Positions 32,187 through 37,089 of a DNA stretch of 37,089 nt are shown piece after piece (the first letter of the stretch is position 1; every line of letters starts with the position of its first letter). Made by a program: the position numbers and the translations under genes. This DNA is from Ruminococcus flavefaciens (GTDB lineage: Bacteria > Bacillota > Clostridia > Oscillospirales > Ruminococcaceae), in assembly GCA_004554385.1 (NCBI GenBank), contig SFMO01000108.1, positions 1 to 37,089 on the forward strand, written 5' to 3'. The notes under the pieces are model-generated. The model ran no database searches. It had not been told where the DNA came from and saw only the letters and a list, made by a program, of their open reading frames with translations.

Positions 32187-32660
32187 TCACCACTCACACA
32201 GCATTATATATTCTTCATCATTTTCAGAAACTGTTTTAAATCCGACTTTTTCATACATCTTAACAGCATAATTAGCCTTCTGAACTGCTAATGACAGCCT
32301 TTTATGACCTGCCCGACTGTAAGCGCCGATAACAGCCCTCATCAATGCAGTACCTATCCCCTGCCTCCTGAATCCACTGTAAAGGGATATGGCAAGAGAA
32401 GGCGTTTCGTCGTCGATATGGCCGTAATCATTCATTATCCTTCCCCATACAGCTCCAACTATTTTTCCGTCAGACTCTGCACAGAGAGCAATATCGCCCC
32501 TGCGGCTGCCGAAGCCCTCAACATAGACCTGAAGCTCAGGTCTGTACACTATTTCACGGGGCGGCGGAGCAATTCCCTCGGGAATGAATATAGCCTCATA
32601 GAGGAAGTCCTCAAGGAGAGGGTATTCACTTTCCCGAAAATGTCTTATCGTGTATTCCAT
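32187..32660 (-). CDS. GNAT N-acetyltransferase
   Basis: 157 aa. Single GNAT fold: IRHFRESEYPLLEDFLYEAIF at the start, acetyl-CoA loop RRQGIGTALMRAV (motif A, near 100-112) and NYAVKMYEKVGF at the end. Substrate unknown. CGGAG precedes the ATG. Within the leftward operon it follows the DUF4364 gene across a strong hairpin and is nearly joined to the next gene (4-nt gap). Confidence 0.92.
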   Translation of the reverse strand: MEYTIRHFRESEYPLLEDFLYEAIFIPEGIAPPPREIVYRPELQVYVEGFGSRRGDIALCAESDGKIVGAVWGRIMNDYGHIDDETPSLAISLYSGFRRQGIGTALMRAVIGAYSRAGHKRLSLAVQKANYAVKMYEKVGFKTVSENDEEYIMLCEW

Positions 32661-32678
32661 AATAACTCCGTTATCAAT

Positions 32679-32707
32679 AAGAGGAGCTGCCGTAAACAGC
32701 TCCTCTT
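32679..32707 (-). terminator. Intercistronic 11-bp hairpin between the DUF4364 and GNAT genes
   Basis: Perfect arms AAGAGGAGCTG and CAGCTCCTCTT around 7 nt, 4 nt after the DUF4364 stop. The following ATTGATAA is not a U-tract. It is either a partial terminator lowering downstream expression or a barrier to mRNA decay. Confidence 0.6.
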
Positions 32708-32711
32708 GTCG

Positions 32712-33305
32712 TTAATTGTCGGTGAGGTCGTAGGGCTGCTCCTCATTTGAAAGGGCTACCTCAATGACCTTTCCGTAGAAGCCAGCGGGATTGAGAAGTA
32801 TCTTCTCGCCTATGAGCTTCGCCTGTGTCATGTCAGGAGCATACAGTCTCAGGTCCATAAGGTCAAAGGCATTGTCAATGCACCTTACGCGGACATAGTA
32901 ACCGTTGCCCACAGGCTCATAGTCTATCTTCAGCTCCTTCTCGTACTGGATACGCGCAAAATACCTGAGTGCAGCCAGTACAAGCTTGTCCCTGTATGAC
33001 TTTGGCGCATAATTCTTCAGCTGCTTTGCGCACTCTCTGCCCTTTGGCTGGAGAACATAGCACTCTTCGTCACCTTCGCCCTTTTCGAGGGTGATATGGC
33101 CGTTTTTCAGCAGATAGCCGATAGAATCCTGATAGTAGAAATAGTTTATTATCCCTGTCCCGATAGCTATATCATAAAGCTGATCGGGGCTTACGGGACG
33201 GTCTATTTTATAAAGCAGATAGCACAGCAGTATATTCAGCGTGGGGATGTCCTTTATTTCTGTATCGGCACGCTCTGCCATTTTCATGATGTTTTCATCC
33301 TGCAT
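32712..33305 (-). CDS. DUF4364 family protein (winged-helix type)
   Basis: 197 aa. Matches the DUF4364 family of Clostridia: short helical N-terminus, a winged-helix-like region (LNILLCYLLYKIDRPVSPDQLYDIAI through YVLQPKG, residues 24-95), then a beta-rich C-terminal half. Probably a DNA-binding or regulatory protein; the family has no assigned function. AGGTGA precedes the ATG. The aroC stop is 11 nt upstream, so it belongs to the aro operon. Confidence 0.88.
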   Translation of the reverse strand: MQDENIMKMAERADTEIKDIPTLNILLCYLLYKIDRPVSPDQLYDIAIGTGIINYFYYQDSIGYLLKNGHITLEKGEGDEECYVLQPKGRECAKQLKNYAPKSYRDKLVLAALRYFARIQYEKELKIDYEPVGNGYYVRVRCIDNAFDLMDLRLYAPDMTQAKLIGEKILLNPAGFYGKVIEVALSNEEQPYDLTDN

Positions 33306-33316
33306 AAAAAGTCACC

Positions 33317-34396
33317 TTAACAGAAATTAGGATAATCCAGCATATGTGAAAGGAGAGCGATATTCACCGCAGCCTCTACACATGGCACTGCCGCAGGAAC
33401 ACTGCATGGTATATGCTTAATGCTCTCTGCAGTCTCGCTGGTCATATCGCGGTAGTTCACAGCGTTCTGCTGTCCTGCCACGTATTCCGATGGCTTGAAC
33501 GCCACTCTGAGAGTTATCGGCATTCCCGAGGATATACCTCCGAGTATGCCTCCGTGATTGTTGGTCTTTGTCAGTACATGACCGTGGTCGCTGACATAGA
33601 ATTCGTCGTTGTTTTGACTGCCGACCATTTTAGCCGAAAGGAAGCCTGCTCCGAACTCAAGTCCGCGGACATTTGGGATACCGAATACCAGCTGTGCGAT
33701 GTTGTTTTCAAGTCCGTCAAATATAGGCGAGCCTATACCCGCAGGCACGTTAACAGCCGCACACTCTATGACTCCGCCGAGGGATTCGCCGCCGTCGTGA
33801 GCCTTGTTTATATCCTCTATCATGTCCCAGCCCTTGCGGTCGTTTATAACGGGAAAATCCTTCATTCTGACGCTGAGTATCCCGTCACGGGTAATATTGA
33901 CCGGATCAAAGGGATTATCCTTGACGTTGTGTATCTGAAGTATATGTGCTCCCGTATAGATACCGCGTCTTTCAAGTATCTGAGCGCAGACAGCTCCTGC
34001 AAAGCAAAGGGGCGCAGTAAGTCTGTCGGAAAAATGTCCGCCGTCACGGACGTCGTTGAAGCCTCTGTAGCGCACAGCTCCTGTATAGTCTGCATGTCCG
34101 GGACGTGCAAGGCTGTCCAGATTGTCGTGCTGAGGGGCAGATGTATCGGTATTCTGGAGAAAGGCGCACAGCGGAGTACCCGTAGTGCGGTCATTGAAGA
34201 TGCCTGACATTATATGCGGCATGGAATTTACGGCAATATCACTGCCGCCCGGATATCTTCTTGCCATGAAACGGGCAAGCTCCTCGGCGTCGATATACTC
34301 TCCCGACGGGAGATTGTCCACAGTTACACCAATAGCAGGTCCGTGGGCTTCGCCGAACATGGACACAGATATCCTATTATTCCAGAATGATGACAT
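33317..34396 (-). CDS. aroC: Chorismate synthase
   Basis: 359 aa from the ATG at 34396 (GGAGG upstream; an in-frame upstream start lacks support). Last step of the shikimate pathway: EPSP to chorismate, needing reduced FMN. Motifs: MFGEAHGPAIGVTVDNLPSG (signature 1), RPGHADYTGAVRYRG, GGVIECAAVNVPAGIGSPIFDGLE, NNHGGILGGISSGMPI. Slightly shorter than E. coli AroC, as in other monofunctional Firmicute enzymes. Its start overlaps the end of aroA by 20 nt, implying coupled translation. Confidence 0.98.
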   Translation of the reverse strand: MSSFWNNRISVSMFGEAHGPAIGVTVDNLPSGEYIDAEELARFMARRYPGGSDIAVNSMPHIMSGIFNDRTTGTPLCAFLQNTDTSAPQHDNLDSLARPGHADYTGAVRYRGFNDVRDGGHFSDRLTAPLCFAGAVCAQILERRGIYTGAHILQIHNVKDNPFDPVNITRDGILSVRMKDFPVINDRKGWDMIEDINKAHDGGESLGGVIECAAVNVPAGIGSPIFDGLENNIAQLVFGIPNVRGLEFGAGFLSAKMVGSQNNDEFYVSDHGHVLTKTNNHGGILGGISSGMPITLRVAFKPSEYVAGQQNAVNYRDMTSETAESIKHIPCSVPAAVPCVEAAVNIALLSHMLDYPNFC

Positions 34397-35609
34397 TTGC
34401 CTTACCTCCGAGTTTTCTGTAGTCGTCAAAGAAAGCGGGATAGGATTTTTCAGCGGCTTCTGCGCCCTTTATGATAACCTCGCCGTCGATAGCGGTAGCT
34501 GCAATGGCAGCCGCCATAACGATCCTGTGGTCGCCGAAGCTGTCAACTGTACCGCCGTGCATATTGCCTGTGGGGTGAATGACCAGTCCGTCGTCTGTTA
34601 TATCCACATTTCCGCCCAGTGAATTGATAAGAGCGGCAGTAGTCTGTAAACGGTCGCTTTCCTTTATTTTTAGTCGTTTTGCGTTGTATATTACCGAATC
34701 GCCGCTGCCGAAGGCTCCCAACACCGCAAGGATCGGTACAAGGTCGGGAATATCCGAGCAGTCGGCACTGTAGTGTCCGATATTGCCATTATAACACATA
34801 TCGCTGATAATTTCAAGGATTTTCTTGTCGCCCTGAACGCTGTCCGCAAGAAGATTATCAAGCTTAACGTCAGAGCCGAGGGCATTAGCCACGCAGAAGA
34901 AGGCTGCCTGCGAATAGTCTCCTTCTATATGCTCGTCACGGGAGACATAGTGCTGTCCGCCCCTGACGCGGAATCCGTTCTCTGTCTCCTCCACGGAAAC
35001 GCCGAAACGGCGCAGAGTATCTATGGTTATATCAACATAGGGGCGTGATTCAAGGTGAGAAGTAAGGACTATCTCTGAATCGCCGTCAAGCAGAGGCAGT
35101 GCAAAGAGAAGTCCCGTAATGAACTGTGAGGAAACGTCGCCCTCAATCTCAAATCTGCCGTTTTTAAGCCCCCCCGAAAGGGTAAAGGGCATTGTGTTGT
35201 GATAGTCGAAAACAGTTCCGTTTTTGCCAAGCTCACGAATGAAAATATCTATAGGCCGCTGGGGAAGTCTGCCCCTGCCGCGGAATTCTGTTCTGCTTCC
35301 GAGAGCAGCTGCTATCGGGATAATAAATCTGAGAGTCGAGCCGCTTTCGTTGCAGTCGATAACGCAGTCATGTGCATGTCTGCCGCCTGCACCCTTAACG
35401 GTGATATCTCCGCCGCTGACGGTAAATTCTGCTCCGAGAGCCGTCATAGCGCCTATTGTAGCTTCTATATCCTTTGACATGGTGACACCGCTTAGATGAG
35501 ATACGCCATCAGCGAGTGCAGAACAGATTATAGAGCGGTGAGCACAGCTCTTTGATGCGGGTACACTGAGTTGTCCGCACAGTCTGGAAGGACTAATTCT
35601 TATATCCAT
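34377..35609 (-). CDS. aroA: 3-phosphoshikimate 1-carboxyvinyltransferase (EPSP synthase)
   Basis: 410 aa from the ATG at 35609 (GGAGGG 6 nt upstream). It joins shikimate-3-phosphate and PEP in the sixth shikimate step. Two-domain fold with VPASKSCAHRSIICSALADG (first signature), ESGSTLRFIIPIAAALG, GDVSSQFITGLLFALPLL and KESDRLQTTAALINSLGG (the Asp-Arg-Leu segment of EPSP synthases). The target loop reads ESGSTLRF rather than the LGNAGTAMRP of the plant and E. coli type. A TTG two codons earlier would overlap the aroB stop but sits too close to the ribosome binding site. Second gene of the operon, 2 nt after aroB. Confidence 0.97.
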   Translation of the reverse strand: MDIRISPSRLCGQLSVPASKSCAHRSIICSALADGVSHLSGVTMSKDIEATIGAMTALGAEFTVSGGDITVKGAGGRHAHDCVIDCNESGSTLRFIIPIAAALGSRTEFRGRGRLPQRPIDIFIRELGKNGTVFDYHNTMPFTLSGGLKNGRFEIEGDVSSQFITGLLFALPLLDGDSEIVLTSHLESRPYVDITIDTLRRFGVSVEETENGFRVRGGQHYVSRDEHIEGDYSQAAFFCVANALGSDVKLDNLLADSVQGDKKILEIISDMCYNGNIGHYSADCSDIPDLVPILAVLGAFGSGDSVIYNAKRLKIKESDRLQTTAALINSLGGNVDITDDGLVIHPTGNMHGGTVDSFGDHRIVMAAAIAATAIDGEVIIKGAEAAEKSYPAFFDDYRKLGGKANVIILE

Positions 35610-35611
35610 GC

Positions 35612-36652
35612 TCAACCCTCCATAAGTCGGCAGAATTCAGCGAATGGCACTCTTACTATCTCGCCATTGCCTATTTCATTGCAGATGATGTAGTTTATAT
35701 TCTTTGCCTCATTTTTCTTGTCTTTTGAGCAGAAAGGCAGCAGCTCACCCATGGGAATATCGCTTCCTGTAGGGAGCTTATAGGCAGCACAGCACTTCTT
35801 CAGTCTTTCGGAAAGCTGAGGTGCGAGCCTGTCTGTTATCATGCACATACCTGCCGCAACACCTGCACCATGCGCATAATCGGTATAGTTGTGCCAGCCC
35901 TCAAGGGCGTGTCCGAGAGTATGGCCGAAATTAAGCACCATACGCTCTCCCCTGTCGAATTCGTCATTTTCAACTACCTGACGCTTTATGTCTATACACT
36001 TATATACCATCTCATCCATAATATCGTCAACATTGGAAATATCGTGGGACTCCATGAGCTCAAAGAGTTTTTCATCGCGTATCATTCCGTACTTTATACA
36101 CTCGCCCATTCCCTCGGAAAGCACTTCCTCTGGAAGAGTTTTCAGGGCGTCACTGTCGCATATAACAAGTGAGGGCTGCTTGAAAGCGCCGACGAGGTTC
36201 TTGCCGCCTGGAATATCTATGGCAGTCTTTCCGCCGACAGAGGAATCCACCTGTGCAAGGAGCGTGGTCGGAATCTGTACGAAATCGACTCCGCGAAGAT
36301 ATGAAGCGGCTGCAAATCCTGTTATATCGCCTACTACACCGCCTCCGAGGGCAACTATGATGTCACTTCTTGTGATGCCGCTGTCGCAGAGGAAATCAAA
36401 GATCTTTCCCAGGTTTTCAAGGCACTTTGACTGTTCGCCGTTGGGAAAGGCATAGACCGTACACTCGAAACCTGCAGCTCTCATGGACTCGAGAACAGTG
36501 GAAAGATGCAGCTTTTCAACAATATCATCAGTTATTACAGCTGCCTTTCTTGAGCTTGTCACCTTTGCGATGTACTCGCCGCTCTTTGCAAGAGCTCCGC
36601 GCTCGATGAGCACTTCGTAGGGATGACTGGTCTTAACGCTTATTTTCTTCAT
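35612..36652 (-). CDS. aroB: 3-dehydroquinate synthase
   Basis: 346 aa. Second shikimate step: cyclises DAHP using NAD+ and a divalent metal. Motifs: FPNGEQSKCLENLGKIFDFL, ALGGGVVGDITGFAAASYLRGVDFVQIPTTLLAQVDSSVGGKTAID, EGMGECIKYGMI, and metal-binding His in LNFGHTLGHALE with the later HGAGVAAGM. GGAGG lies 8 nt before the ATG. First gene of the aro operon, with a consensus promoter and a leader of about 88 nt containing two short hairpins. Confidence 0.98.
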   Translation of the reverse strand: MKKISVKTSHPYEVLIERGALAKSGEYIAKVTSSRKAAVITDDIVEKLHLSTVLESMRAAGFECTVYAFPNGEQSKCLENLGKIFDFLCDSGITRSDIIVALGGGVVGDITGFAAASYLRGVDFVQIPTTLLAQVDSSVGGKTAIDIPGGKNLVGAFKQPSLVICDSDALKTLPEEVLSEGMGECIKYGMIRDEKLFELMESHDISNVDDIMDEMVYKCIDIKRQVVENDEFDRGERMVLNFGHTLGHALEGWHNYTDYAHGAGVAAGMCMITDRLAPQLSERLKKCCAAYKLPTGSDIPMGELLPFCSKDKKNEAKNINYIICNEIGNGEIVRVPFAEFCRLMEG

Positions 36653-36745
36653 ACAGATGCCTCCAATTTAATAAAGCAAACCAAAATATCATAAAGAGTT
36701 TGCCTGTTGCCGCGCCGCATATACGCAGCGTTATCTATCATAAAA

Positions 36746-36774
36746 ATTATACCATATACTATTAATGCTGTCAA
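36746..36774 (-). promoter_or_regulatory. Promoter of the aroB-aroA-aroC operon
   Basis: TTGACA (36774-36769), 17-nt spacer, TATAAT (36751-36746) on the minus strand. The leader (about 36739-36653) holds two possible hairpins: CGCTGC with GCGGCG, and GCAAAC with GTTTGC. Confidence 0.9.
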
Positions 36775-36960
36775 CACTTTTCCACTCTAAAGCTTTTATC
36801 CGATAAACCATTCCCATTGTCACCCTTTCATAGTTAAAAAGCTGACAATTTGTGACATTCGTTGTACATTCTACATAAATTACCCCTCCATATTTGGATG
36901 CCATCTGCAAATTTAACAGTGAGTTCATAAAATGTTTATCATTGTATGTTTCGTGTGTGA

Positions 36961-37016
36961 TATAATTGTGATGAAAAAATAAAAAAATCTGACAGATTTT
37001 CATCTGTTCGGAGGGG
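36961..37016 (+). promoter_or_regulatory. -10 box and leader of the right-edge gene
   Basis: TATAAT at 36961-36966 without a convincing -35 box. The leader contains CAGAT-TTTC-ATCTG (a short hairpin) and then CGGAGGGG, a strong ribosome binding site. The rest of 36780-36960 lies between divergent promoters and shows nothing else I can name. Confidence 0.55.
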
Positions 37017-37022
37017 ATATGT

Positions 37023-37089
37023 ATGAACACAAATGAATATTTGACAGCACTGGAAAATTTCATATCAGATCTGCAAAAATATCCCGAAA
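37023..37089 (+). CDS. N-terminal fragment of an unidentified protein (cut by window edge)
   Basis: ATG at 37023, with GGAGGGG 7 nt upstream, opens a frame reading MNTNEYLTALENFISDLQKY to the window edge (22 codons). The helical, charged start would suit a small cytoplasmic protein or a DUF1700-type N-terminus, but too little is visible for a family call. The competing ATG at 37019 hits a stop after four codons. Confidence 0.6.
   Translation, partial: MNTNEYLTALENFISDLQKYPE

Noticed and set aside
33413..34207. 264-codon open frame on the plus strand inside aroC
   Set aside because: It is antisense to conserved chorismate synthase motifs and has no start signals.
1..37089. CRISPR array, tRNA, rRNA, prophage or integrase attachment site
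   Set aside because: No regularly spaced repeats, cloverleaf genes, rRNA segments or phage genes were recognised; the only repeats are the Thr linker and single palindromes.

Overview
The window looks like chromosomal DNA of a cellulosome-forming, plant-fibre-degrading Ruminococcus (Clostridia). R. flavefaciens or R. champanellensis relatives fit best, but that placement is inference from gene content. The reasons are four secreted proteins ending in dockerin modules, threonine-rich linkers, strong AGGAGG ribosome binding sites, frequent GTG/TTG starts and typical Firmicute sigma-A promoters (TTGACA-17-TATAAT). The two edges cut genes: an IS3-type transposase gene on the left and an unknown gene on the right.

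Layout. 1-150: start of an IS3-family orfA. 165-13000: polysaccharide-degradation block with a dockerin rhamnogalacturonan lyase (PL11), a TipA-like MerR regulator, a small (p)ppGpp synthetase, a dockerin GH2 beta-galactosidase and, convergent to it, a dockerin GH97 alpha-glycosidase. 13046-19800: a small C39-like cysteine peptidase, a lipoprotein followed by radA, a GH3 lipoprotein of the beta-N-acetylhexosaminidase type, a small membrane-anchored protein and a GH16 beta-glucanase lipoprotein with a C-terminal CBM. 19824-22490: a diguanylate cyclase fused to a LacI-type sugar-sensor domain behind an unusual structured leader, overlapped by a GNAT acetyltransferase gene. 22522-29601: cardiolipin synthase, thioesterase, uridine-kinase-like protein, dockerin M23 peptidase, HMA protein and a P-type cation ATPase. 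29689-30376: bioY under a BirA-type operator. 30344-36774: one probable seven-gene leftward operon, aroB-aroA-aroC-DUF4364-GNAT-unknown-patatin. 36961-37089: promoter, leader and first codons of a rightward gene.

How the genes work together. The dockerin enzymes would dock onto a scaffoldin encoded elsewhere and attack pectin (PL11) and galactoside side chains (GH2, GH97). GH16 and GH3 are lipoproteins held on the cell surface rather than in the complex. The LacI-GGDEF protein would turn a small ligand, plausibly a sugar, into c-di-GMP. Its leader can form a 14-bp closing stem enclosing two hairpins, and the 3' strand of the closing stem can also pair with sequence just before the ribosome binding site. 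I regard this as the best candidate in the window for an undescribed regulatory element. No tRNA, rRNA, CRISPR array or complete mobile element was seen.
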